From assembly GCA_030838265.1 (NCBI GenBank), contig JAUTXA010000050.1, forward strand, positions 1 through 8,323: DNA of 8,323 bases, in the 5' to 3' direction. This DNA comes from Actinomycetota bacterium (GTDB lineage Bacteria; Actinomycetota; Acidimicrobiia; Acidimicrobiales; BP-101). The translations under genes were made by a program, and so were the position numbers. The notes under the pieces are model-generated. The model worked only from the letters and a program-made list of their open reading frames with translations, did no database searches and was not told the origin of the DNA. How positions within the stretch are numbered: the stretch's first letter is position 1; every line of letters begins with the position of its first letter. Below, piece after piece: positions 1 to 6,584 of the stretch.

Positions 1-1511
1 ACCTGTTCGCCTTCTCGATGCTCATGCTCGTGCTGGCCGACAACTTCGTGCTGACCTTCCTCGGCTGGGAGGGCGTCGGCGCCTGTTCCTACCTGCTGAT
101 CTCGTTCTGGTTCGAGCGGGAGACGGCGGCCGTCGCCGGGAAGAAGGCGTTCGTCACCAACCGAGTCGGCGACTTCGGCTTCATGACTGCCGTGTTCCTG
201 ATCTTCGCCCACACCGGGTCGCTCACCTATCACGACGTGTTCGCCCACGCCGGCTCGCTGGGCAGCACCACCGCCACCTGGATTGCCCTCGCCCTCTTCC
301 TGGGGGCGTGCGGCAAGTCGGCCCAGCTGCCGCTCTACGTCTGGCTGCCCGACGCCATGGAAGGCCCGACGCCCGTCTCGGCCCTCATCCACGCTGCGAC
401 CATGGTCACGGCTGGCGTGTTCTTGATGGCTCGGTCCAGCCCCATTCTCCACGCCGCCCCGGGTGTCCTCACCCTCATCGCGGTCGTCGGCGCCGCCACC
501 GCCCTGTTCGCGGCGACCATCGCCTGCGCCCAAGACGACATCAAGAAGGTGTTGGCGTACTCGACCATCTCGCAGCTCGGCTACATGTTCCTGGCCGTCG
601 GGTCCGGGGCCTATGTGGCCGGCATCTTCCACATGGTCACCCACGCCTTCTTCAAGGCCTTGCTCTTCCTCGGGGCCGGCTCGGTGATCCACGGGTTGCA
701 CGACGAGCAGGACATGAAGCGCATGGGCGGCCTGCGCAAGTGGATGCCGATCACATCGGTCACCTTCATCATCGGCTGGCTGGCCATCGCCGGCGTGCCG
801 CCCTTCGCCGGGTTCTGGTCGAAGGACGACATCCTGGCTGCGGCGTGGGCCAAGAGCCCCTACCTCTGGGCCGTCGGCGCCTTCACCGCCGGCCTCACGG
901 CGTACTACATGACCCGCCAGGTGGCCCTCGTCTTCTTCGGCAAGGAGCGCTGGCGGGACGCCGAGCACACCGCCGAGCCTCATGAGTCGCCGAGGACGAT
1001 GGCCTTCCCCCTCTGCGTGCTCGCCGCTCTCTCGATCACCGGCGGCTTGCTCAACATCCCGTTCAAGAAGATCGACTTCCTCCACCGGTGGCTCGAGTCG
1101 GTGATCACCGTCGACATCGCCCCCGAGATTCACGTGGCCAGCGGCACCAAGTGGATGCTGTTTGCCGTCACCACCGCCTTGGTGGCCGCCGGCATCGCCG
1201 CCGGCTTCCGCATCTGGGGCCAGCGAGCCGAGAACCCGCAGCTCGAACCTGCCCTCCTGCGCCGGGCCTGGGGGGTCGACGGCCTCTACGCCTTCGTCTT
1301 CGGGTCGGTCGGCGGTCTGGTGGCGGCCGAGTCGGCCGCCGTCGACAAGGTCGTCATCGACGGTGCCGTGAACGGTGTCGGCAACCTGGTCCGATCCGGA
1401 GGCTCGCGCCTCCGGGCCGTGCAGACAGGGTTCGTCCGCAACTACGCCCTAGGCATCGCCGGCGGCGTGGTGGTGCTGCTGGGTTGGGCCCTCCTCAGGT
1501 CGGTGGCGTGA
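1..1511 (+). CDS. nuoL: NADH-quinone oxidoreductase subunit L (5' partial)
   Basis: This is the largest antiporter-like proton-pumping subunit of respiratory complex I, sitting at the far end of the membrane arm. The reading frame (codons from base 3) is open to the left edge; the family is about 610-640 residues, so roughly the first 120 are missing and the ATG at 18 is an internal methionine. Counting that Met as 1, the family hallmarks are visible: GWEGVG with Glu18, GKSAQLPL with Lys100, the helix with His125 (ALIHAATMVTAG), DDIKKVLAYS with Lys176/177, THAFFKALLFL with His209 and Lys213, and FWSKDD with Lys269. These match the charged residues of the proton channel in characterised NuoL proteins. 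Many hydrophobic helices follow, ending in the C-terminal lateral-helix/anchor region. The stop overlaps the nuoM start by 4 bases (GTGA). Identification is secure; only the 5' end is unknown. Confidence 0.97.
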   Translation, partial: LFAFSMLMLVLADNFVLTFLGWEGVGACSYLLISFWFERETAAVAGKKAFVTNRVGDFGFMTAVFLIFAHTGSLTYHDVFAHAGSLGSTTATWIALALFLGACGKSAQLPLYVWLPDAMEGPTPVSALIHAATMVTAGVFLMARSSPILHAAPGVLTLIAVVGAATALFAATIACAQDDIKKVLAYSTISQLGYMFLAVGSGAYVAGIFHMVTHAFFKALLFLGAGSVIHGLHDEQDMKRMGGLRKWMPITSVTFIIGWLAIAGVPPFAGFWSKDDILAAAWAKSPYLWAVGAFTAGLTAYYMTRQVALVFFGKERWRDAEHTAEPHESPRTMAFPLCVLAALSITGGLLNIPFKKIDFLHRWLESVITVDIAPEIHVASGTKWMLFAVTTALVAAGIAAGFRIWGQRAENPQLEPALLRRAWGVDGLYAFVFGSVGGLVAAESAAVDKVVIDGAVNGVGNLVRSGGSRLRAVQTGFVRNYALGIAGGVVVLLGWALLRSVA

Positions 1512-3037
1512 GCTTCCCTCTGCTGACCGCGATCGTGCTGCTGCCCGTCATCGGGGCGGCCGTGGTCGCCCTCATCCCCAGCAACCGCGACGAGACGATC
1601 AGGGCCGTCGGCCTGGTCGCCAGCATCGGCACCGCCGTGCTGGCTGTGTTCCTCACCATCAACTTCAAGACCGGTGACGGCGGCTTCCAGTTCGTCACCG
1701 ACCACGTGTGGATCCGTCAGTTCGGCGTTTCCTGGAAGCTCGGCGTCGACGGGATCTCGCTCTTCCTCGTGCTGCTCACCGCCGGTCTCTTCCCGCTGGC
1801 CCTGATGGGGCCGAAGGTCCACCACGACCGCAAGAGCTACCTGGCCTGGATGCTGGTGCTCGAGGCCGGCTGCCTGGGGTCGTTCCTGGCCCTCGACGTG
1901 CTCGTGTTCTTCCTCTTCTTCGAGCTGACCATCATCCCGATGTACTTCATCATCGGCGGGTGGGGCTACGACAACCGGGTCTACGCCTCGATCAAGTTCG
2001 TCCTCTACACCCTGTTCGGCTCGGCCTTCTTGCTGGTGGCGATGCTGGCCCTCGTCTTCCTGCACCAATCCCACAGCGCCGACCACGAGCTCACCTTCGA
2101 CCTGGTGAAGCTGGCCGCCACCAAGGGCATCGCGGAGTCGACCCTGCGGTGGATCTTCCTGGGCTTCGCCGCCGCCTTCGCCGTCAAGGTGCCCCTGTTC
2201 CCGCTCCACACCTGGCTGCCCGACGCCCACACCGAGGCACCCACCGCGGGCTCGGTCATCCTGGCCGGGGTGCTGCTGAAGCTCGGCACCTATGGCCTGG
2301 TGCGCTTCGGGCTCTATCTCTTCCCCAAGGCCGCCATCGACCTGGCTCCACTGCTGCTCACCCTGGCCGTCATCGGCATCACCTACGGCGCCATCGTGGC
2401 CGCCGTCCAGAAGGATCTGAAGCGGCTGGTGGCCTACTCGTCGGTGGCCCACCTCGGCTTCATCATCCTTGGCGTCTTCGCCTTCACGACGCAGGGACTG
2501 TCGGGCGGCGTGCTCCAGATGGTGAACCACGGTCTGTCGACCGGTGCCCTCTTCCTTCTGGTCGGCATGATCTACGAGCGGCGCCACACCCGCCAGATCT
2601 CCGAGCTCGGCGGCCTGCAGAAGCCGGCGCCCGTCCTCGCCGGCGTCTTCATGGTCGTCATGCTCTCGTCGATCGGGCTGCCCGGCCTCAACGGCTTCGT
2701 CGGCGAGTTCCTGATTCTCCTGGGCACCTTCCTCACCCACCGCTGGTGGGCGGTGGTGGCCACGACCGGCGTCATCCTGGCCGCTGTCTACCTGCTGTGG
2801 GCCTACCAGCGGGTGTTCCACGGAGAGCCGACGGGTGACAACGCCACCATGACCGACATGACGTGGGCCGAGCGGGCCGTGATGGCGCCCCTCGTCGTGG
2901 CCATCGTGTTCCTCGGCGTGTATCCCAAGCCGGTGCTCGACCGCATCAACCCGTCGGTGAGCCAGCTGATGACCCATGTCCATGAGCGCACGGAAACCCG
3001 TCCGCCGACCGTCGCCGTCGGGACGGACGCTCCGTGA
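1508..3037 (+). CDS. nuoM: NADH-quinone oxidoreductase subunit M
   Basis: This is the middle antiporter-like subunit of the complex I membrane arm, coupling quinone reduction to proton transfer. I place the start at the GTG at 1508, which overlaps the nuoL stop and opens directly into a hydrophobic helix (SFPLLTAIVLLPVIG). This gives 509 residues, the normal NuoM length; the frame is open further upstream but there it only shadows nuoL. Key residues: Glu139 in FFELTIIPMY, Lys227 in FAVKVPLFPLHTWLPDAH, Lys258 in VLLKLGTYGL, His341 in VNHGLSTGALFL, and Glu400 in FVGEFLILLG. These correspond to the essential Glu and Lys of characterised NuoM. The DGISLFLVLLT motif near residue 81 is also typical. 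There is only a weak AGG about 8 bases before the start, so translation is probably coupled to nuoL. It ends in a second GTGA overlap, with nuoN. Confidence 0.97.
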   Translation: MSFPLLTAIVLLPVIGAAVVALIPSNRDETIRAVGLVASIGTAVLAVFLTINFKTGDGGFQFVTDHVWIRQFGVSWKLGVDGISLFLVLLTAGLFPLALMGPKVHHDRKSYLAWMLVLEAGCLGSFLALDVLVFFLFFELTIIPMYFIIGGWGYDNRVYASIKFVLYTLFGSAFLLVAMLALVFLHQSHSADHELTFDLVKLAATKGIAESTLRWIFLGFAAAFAVKVPLFPLHTWLPDAHTEAPTAGSVILAGVLLKLGTYGLVRFGLYLFPKAAIDLAPLLLTLAVIGITYGAIVAAVQKDLKRLVAYSSVAHLGFIILGVFAFTTQGLSGGVLQMVNHGLSTGALFLLVGMIYERRHTRQISELGGLQKPAPVLAGVFMVVMLSSIGLPGLNGFVGEFLILLGTFLTHRWWAVVATTGVILAAVYLLWAYQRVFHGEPTGDNATMTDMTWAERAVMAPLVVAIVFLGVYPKPVLDRINPSVSQLMTHVHERTETRPPTVAVGTDAP

Positions 3038-4557
3038 TCGGCCACCTCCTCGCCCAGGTCGCCCCGTCGGACCTGCCGCCCCTCGTGCTGCCCAAGGTCG
3101 CCTACTCGGCCATCCTCCCCGAGATCATCGTGGTGGTCGGCGCCCTGCTCGTCCTCGCCGGCTCGTCGCTCGCCCGCCGCAAGGGGCCGGCAGGGATATG
3201 GGCCCTGCTCACCGTGCTCATCTCGATGCTGGCCGGCGCCTCGTCGTATCGCCTCTGGACCCGGATCACCGACCACGGGCCGTTCCACGCCGTGGCCGAC
3301 GCCGTTGTCGTCGACGGCTTCAGCATCTTCATCTTCTTCGTCATCCTGACCGCCGTGATCCTGGCCGCCCTCGTCGCCGACCCCTACCTGCGGAGAGAGA
3401 ACCTCGACGGCCCCGAGTTCTACGTCCTCATGATGCTGTGCGCCTCGGGCGGGATGCTCATGGCCGCGGCCAACGATCTGATCGTCCTCTTCCTCGGCCT
3501 CGAGATCCTGTCGATCTCGCTCTACGTGCTGGCCGGGTTCCACAGCCGCCGGGCCGAGTCGCGCGAGGCGGCCATGAAGTACTTCGTCCTCGGTGCCTTC
3601 TCCTCCGCGCTCTTCCTCTATGGCGTCGCCCTCGTCTATGGCGCCACCGGCTCGACCCAGCTCCCTGAGATCGCCGCCTTCGTGGCCAACAACGTGGTGG
3701 TCAACAACGGCGTCCTCCTCGCCGGGCTCGTCCTGCTGCTCGTGGGCCTCGGCTTCAAGGTGGCCGCCGTCCCCTTCCACACCTGGACGCCCGACGTCTA
3801 CCAGGGGGCCCCGTCACCGGTCACCGGCTTCATGGCCGCGGCGGCCAAGGCGGCCGGGTTCGCCGGCCTGCTGCGCGTGTTCTTCTCGACCTTCACGCTG
3901 CTCCGCCTCGACTGGCAGCCCCTGGTGTGGGTGCTCGCCGTGCTGACCCTGGTGGTCGGCTCGGTGCTGGCCCTCGTGCAGACCGACATCAAGCGGATGC
4001 TGGCCTACTCGTCGATCAGCCACGCCGGCTACGTCCTCATCGGGTTGCAGGCGGGCAGCAGCAACGGGGTCGCCGGATCGCTCTTCTACCTCTTCACCTA
4101 CACCTTCATGGTGCTCGGCAGCTTCGCCATCATCACCCTCATAGGGCGGAAGGGCGATGGCAACCACGACCTCGACGCGTACCGCGGACTCTCGACCCGC
4201 CGACCGGCACTGGCCTTGGCCTTCACCGTCTTCTTGCTGGCCCAGACGGGTGTCCCCTTCACGACCGGGCTGTGGGCCAAGTTCTATGTGATCTCGGCCG
4301 CCGTCGAGGCCCACTCCTATGCGCTCGCCCTCATCGCCATGCTGGCCGCGGTGGTGAGCGCCTTCTTCTACCTACGGGTTGTGGTGCTGATGTACACGCG
4401 TGACGAGGGCGAGTCCGACGCCCAAGCCCTGCCTCGCATTCGCGTCCCGGTCACCGTCGGTGCCGCCCTCGTCGTGACCGTGGGGTTCACCATCTTGGTC
4501 GGCATCTTGCCGTCCTCGCTGATGACGTTCGCCCGCCACGCCACTCTCTTCCTCTAG
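3034..4557 (+). CDS. nuoN: NADH-quinone oxidoreductase subunit N
   Basis: This is the third antiporter-like subunit of complex I and the last nuo gene of the operon here. The 507-residue protein starts at a GTG overlapping the nuoM stop (GTGA), with GGACGGA just upstream as a fair ribosome-binding site. Expected NuoN landmarks are all present: Glu157 in FLGLEILSISLY, Lys242 in GFKVAAVPFHTWTPDVYQG, Lys272 in AAAAKAAGF, TDIKRMLAYSSISHAGY with Lys320 and His330, and Lys416 in TTGLWAKFYVI. The alternation of hydrophobic helices with short loops runs the full length. The C-terminus (RHATLFL) ends at TAG 4555-4557, only 6 bases from the stop of the opposite-strand lipoprotein gene. No clear intrinsic terminator was seen after it. 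Confidence 0.97.
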   Translation: MIGHLLAQVAPSDLPPLVLPKVAYSAILPEIIVVVGALLVLAGSSLARRKGPAGIWALLTVLISMLAGASSYRLWTRITDHGPFHAVADAVVVDGFSIFIFFVILTAVILAALVADPYLRRENLDGPEFYVLMMLCASGGMLMAAANDLIVLFLGLEILSISLYVLAGFHSRRAESREAAMKYFVLGAFSSALFLYGVALVYGATGSTQLPEIAAFVANNVVVNNGVLLAGLVLLLVGLGFKVAAVPFHTWTPDVYQGAPSPVTGFMAAAAKAAGFAGLLRVFFSTFTLLRLDWQPLVWVLAVLTLVVGSVLALVQTDIKRMLAYSSISHAGYVLIGLQAGSSNGVAGSLFYLFTYTFMVLGSFAIITLIGRKGDGNHDLDAYRGLSTRRPALALAFTVFLLAQTGVPFTTGLWAKFYVISAAVEAHSYALALIAMLAAVVSAFFYLRVVVLMYTRDEGESDAQALPRIRVPVTVGAALVVTVGFTILVGILPSSLMTFARHATLFL

Positions 4558-4563
4558 GCGGGT

Positions 4564-4923
4564 CTACCCGGGGATGGCACCGCTGACCTCGCCCTTGTGC
4601 TGGGGGCAGAGCTCGCTGGCCGCGTCGACGACGACGAAGCTCATGTCGTTGTAGGTGGCGCTCCCCGGCAGGGCCTCGGGCCCACCGAGCTGGGTGACCA
4701 CTTGGTCGCTGGTGGCGTGACCGTCGAAAGCGGCACAGGCCTGGTGTCCGAGGTCGAGGAGGTGGACATCGGACTCCGTCCGCAGGCTGCCGGCGAGCGG
4801 CTGGTGGGCCAGCAGGAGGAATCGGGCCTCTCCACCCGCTCGGGACGAATGCCCACCGCCGCAGCCCCCGATCGACAGAGAAAGGGCCAGGAAACCCAGA
4901 CTTGCCCGTCGCAGACCCTTCAT
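4564..4923 (-). CDS. Small predicted lipoprotein, DUF732-like
   Basis: The gene encodes a 119-residue exported protein. The N-terminus is a lipoprotein signal: basic MKGLRR, a hydrophobic stretch, then the lipobox IGGC with Cys21 as the predicted lipidated residue, followed by a Gly/Ser linker. The mature part has the layout of the mycobacterial/actinobacterial DUF732 family as I remember it: a helix starting ARFLLLAHQ, an acidic stretch with DVHLLDLGHQAC (Cys63), a segment with DQVVTQLGG, and a last helix ending ELCP (Cys106). Two cysteines at these positions probably form a disulfide, as in that family. DUF732 proteins are secreted or anchored outside the membrane and have no established function. 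The ATG at 4921-4923 is chosen because it gives a perfect signal peptide, although the upstream ribosome site is poor (AAGCAG). The gene is convergent with nuoN and divergent from the ClpP-like gene. The signal peptide is a firm reading; the family name is tentative. Confidence 0.75.
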   Translation of the reverse strand: MKGLRRASLGFLALSLSIGGCGGGHSSRAGGEARFLLLAHQPLAGSLRTESDVHLLDLGHQACAAFDGHATSDQVVTQLGGPEALPGSATYNDMSFVVVDAASELCPQHKGEVSGAIPG

Positions 4924-4986
4924 ACTGCTTGGTGTCGGTCGGCGCGGTCCTCGTCTGAAGGGGCGGCAATCCCCTCATGTCGGGTC

Positions 4987-5014
4987 CTCCCCGGACGATT
5001 GAGATCCCGGGGAG
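4987..5014. promoter_or_regulatory. 8-bp perfect inverted repeat in the divergent intergenic region
   Basis: CTCCCCGG at 4987-4994 is mirrored by CCGGGGAG at 5007-5014, with a 12-base spacer. It lies in the 114-base gap between the DUF732-like gene (reading left) and the ClpP-like gene (reading right), ending 23 bases before the latter's GTG start. It could be an operator for a dimeric repressor or a stem-loop in the 5' leader of the ClpP-like mRNA. A weaker 5-bp stem (4959-4963 with 4971-4975, 7-base loop) lies next to it. There is no T-run, so it does not look like an intrinsic terminator. GC-rich palindromes arise by chance fairly often in DNA of this composition. Confidence 0.35.
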
Positions 5015-5021
5015 CGCGGAC

Positions 5022-5028
5022 AGGGGGT
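5022..5028 (+). promoter_or_regulatory. Ribosome-binding site deciding the GTG start at 5038
   Basis: AGGGGGT lies 9 bases before the GTG at 5038. It favours that start over a TTG in the same frame at 4999, which lies inside the inverted-repeat spacer and lacks a comparable site. Confidence 0.6.
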
Positions 5029-5037
5029 ACGACAGCA

Positions 5038-5820
5038 GTGGCCCAGCGCAGTCGTGAGCCGAAGAATCGAGCCGAGCCGTCGACGCCGTCCCGCTCCCGG
5101 GTCAAGGTCCCGCCCGCGGCGGGGGCCCTCACCGCCCTCCCGCCTTCCGTCGCCCCACCCGCGGTCGTCGGGCTCGCTCCTGAGGCCGCTGGCCTGAGCC
5201 TGGCCGACAGGCGGGCCCTGCTCGAGATCCGCAAGCTCGAGCTCGAGTCCGAGCGGGCCGCCCTCGAGCTCGAGAGCATGCGCCGCCGCGAGGCCGAGCT
5301 GGCGGCTGACCCCAGTCGGGCGCGGGCGTACACCTTCTATACCGACGTCACCCAAGAGAGCGTGCGGGAGTGCATGCACGAGCTGGGCCAGTGGTCGCGG
5401 CGCGACCCGGGGGCGCCCATCACCCTCACCTTCAACTCACCGGGCGGCTCCGTCCTCGACGGCTTCGCCCTCTTCGACTTCCTTCGTCAGCTGCGGTCGA
5501 TCGGCCATCACCTGACGACGGTGGCACTGGGACGGGCCGCGTCGATGGGGGCGGTGCTCCTGCAGGCCGGCGATCACCGGATCATGGGCCAGAACGCCTT
5601 CCTGCTCATCCACGAGGTCTCGAACCTGTCGGCCGGCAAGGTCAGCGAGCTCGAGGACAGCGTCGAGTTCAGCCGGCGCCTCCAGAAGCGGCTGCTGGCC
5701 ATCCTGGCCGAGCGCTCGTCGCTGTCCGAGGCCCAGATCCAACGTCGCTGGGCGCGCAAGGAGTGGTGGCTCGACGCCGAGGAGGCCGTGGCCCTCGGCT
5801 TGGCCGACGCCGTGCTGTAG
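5038..5820 (+). CDS. ClpP-like serine peptidase (family S14) with N-terminal coiled coil
   Basis: The 260-residue protein has three parts. Residues 1-50 are a Pro/Ser/Arg-rich, probably disordered lead. Residues 53-89 are a Leu/Glu/Arg-rich helix that reads as a coiled coil. From about residue 92 (AYTFYTDVT) to the end is a ClpP-fold domain. Within that domain NSPGGSVLDG is the oxyanion-hole/strand motif, GRAASMGA carries the predicted nucleophile Ser169, and LLIHEVS carries His192. The third catalytic position, usually Asp, appears to be Glu242 in RKEWWLDAEEA. The sequence resembles an actinobacterial and actinophage branch of ClpP-like proteins rather than housekeeping ClpP: the ARKEWW region and the SELEDSVEFSRRLQKRLL helix are typical of what I recall of that branch. 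The usual ClpP N-terminal hairpin that docks Clp ATPases is not recognisable, and no clpX or clpC gene is nearby. The frame is open further upstream, but that part overlaps the opposite-strand lipoprotein gene. A soluble cytoplasmic protein is expected, as there is no signal peptide. Peptidase fold: confident; substrate and partner: unknown. Confidence 0.88.
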   Translation: MAQRSREPKNRAEPSTPSRSRVKVPPAAGALTALPPSVAPPAVVGLAPEAAGLSLADRRALLEIRKLELESERAALELESMRRREAELAADPSRARAYTFYTDVTQESVRECMHELGQWSRRDPGAPITLTFNSPGGSVLDGFALFDFLRQLRSIGHHLTTVALGRAASMGAVLLQAGDHRIMGQNAFLLIHEVSNLSAGKVSELEDSVEFSRRLQKRLLAILAERSSLSEAQIQRRWARKEWWLDAEEAVALGLADAVL

Positions 5821-5845
5821 GCCCCGTTTGTCTGTCCGTCCAGGC

Positions 5846-5859
5846 GGGGAGGGAGAGGG
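5846..5859 (+). promoter_or_regulatory. Strong purine-rich ribosome-binding site
   Basis: A 14-base run of G and A (GGGGAGGGAGAGGG) ends 2 bases before the ATG at 5862; its GGAGGG core is 8 bases away. It fixes the start of the secreted repeat protein and suggests strong translation of this gene and, by coupling, of the next one. Confidence 0.65.
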
Positions 5860-5861
5860 CC

Positions 5862-6584
5862 ATGACGTCATCTCTGCGCGCTCGCCCGGGCCGATTCGTC
5901 GTGAGCCTGCTCGCCGTGCTCATCCCTTTGAGCGCCCTCGGGATGCCGGCCGCCCACGCCGACGAGGGATCGAACTCGGGCAACACCGACCCGGTCAATC
6001 TGGCCTACGCCGTCAACCAGACCGATGGCTCGTCGATCTTCGAGCTGGCCTTCCAGATCGTGCACATCACCGGCGACACCGTCGACCCCACCAACGCCGC
6101 CATCGCGTTCTCGAGCTGCACCGGGTGCCGCACCGTGGCCGTCGCCATCCAGATCGTGATCTACGACGACAACCCGAGCACGTTCACCCCGGGGAACGGG
6201 GCGGCCGCCGTGAACTCGGCATGCGAGTCGTGCATCACTATCGCCGACGCCTACCAGTTCGTCTTTGCGGGCGGACCCGACGTGCACCTCTCAAATGACG
6301 GGCGGAGGCAGCTCAAGGTCCTCAAGAGGCAGCTGGCTGACCTCGGCGATCAGGTGGCCGCGCTTTCGCCCGACGAGCTGCAGGCTCGCATCGACGCCAT
6401 CGCGCAGCAGATCCTGCAGGTGGTCTCCACTGAGCTGGTGGCCAGAGGCCAGGGCCACGCCGACACACGGGCCACTACGACCACATCGGTGAATAACACC
6501 CTCCCGACCAACGCGCCGACGTCGTCGACGTCCACCCCTGACTCAACATCCACCACGGCGTTGACCACCTCGACCACGGCGTGA
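5862..6584 (+). CDS. Secreted triple-repeat protein with two CxxC motifs and a Thr/Ser-rich tail
   Basis: This 240-residue protein has a classical Sec signal peptide (Arg-rich start, hydrophobic core at about 13-27, cleavage likely after AHA at residue 33) and no lipobox. The mature part has three regions. Residues 46-134 hold three diverged repeats of 22-23 residues at 46, 78 and 112, each of the form N-x-A-x-A-[VF] ... A-[FIY]-Q-[IF]-V. Repeats 2 and 3 carry CxxC (Cys86/Cys89 and Cys121/Cys124); repeat 1 has TDGS there. Residues 142-196 are predicted helical and amphipathic. Residues 203-240 are mostly Thr and Ser with Pro and Asn, like an O-glycosylated or wall-spanning stalk; there is no LPXTG or membrane anchor. 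I recall similar repeat regions in actinobacterial proteins annotated as 'putative peptide zinc metalloprotease', but no HExxH or other metalloprotease motif is present, so that label would be misleading here. Function unknown. The stop overlaps the next start (GTGA). Confidence 0.85.
   Translation: MTSSLRARPGRFVVSLLAVLIPLSALGMPAAHADEGSNSGNTDPVNLAYAVNQTDGSSIFELAFQIVHITGDTVDPTNAAIAFSSCTGCRTVAVAIQIVIYDDNPSTFTPGNGAAAVNSACESCITIADAYQFVFAGGPDVHLSNDGRRQLKVLKRQLADLGDQVAALSPDELQARIDAIAQQILQVVSTELVARGQGHADTRATTTTSVNNTLPTNAPTSSTSTPDSTSTTALTTSTTA
5997..6263 (+). repeat. Three diverged protein-level repeats in the secreted protein
   Basis: Repeat units cover residues 46-67, 78-99 and 112-134, with a period of 32-34 residues. 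They share the opening Asn, alanines at positions 3 and 5, and a closing A-[FIY]-Q-[IF]-V. The DNA itself is not obviously repeated, so the duplication is old and has been kept by selection on the protein. Confidence 0.75.

Noticed and set aside
1088..1507. Upstream extension of the nuoM frame
   Set aside because: It overlaps nuoL entirely and reads as Arg/Gly/His-rich shadow; normal NuoM length is obtained from the GTG at 1508.
1442..2983. A 513-codon open frame antisense to nuoM
   Set aside because: Its translation is rich in His, Glu, Gly and Gln with no hydrophobic core or motif, as expected of the mirror of a high-GC membrane-protein gene. nuoM on the other strand is certain.
2803..3780. 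Long antisense frame across the nuoM/nuoN junction
   Set aside because: It has the same His/Glu/Gly-rich shadow composition and spans two certain genes on the other strand.
4597..5037. Upstream extension of the ClpP-like frame
   Set aside because: It runs antisense through the signal-peptide lipoprotein gene, and a good ribosome site precedes the GTG at 5038.
5038..5820. Prophage remnant suggested by the phage-type ClpP
   Set aside because: There are no portal, terminase, capsid, integrase or attachment-site signals on either side, and base composition matches the neighbours.
5370..5861. Upstream part of the frame containing the secreted protein
   Set aside because: It is an Arg/Pro-rich shadow of the ClpP-like gene; the signal peptide and ribosome site place the start at 5862.
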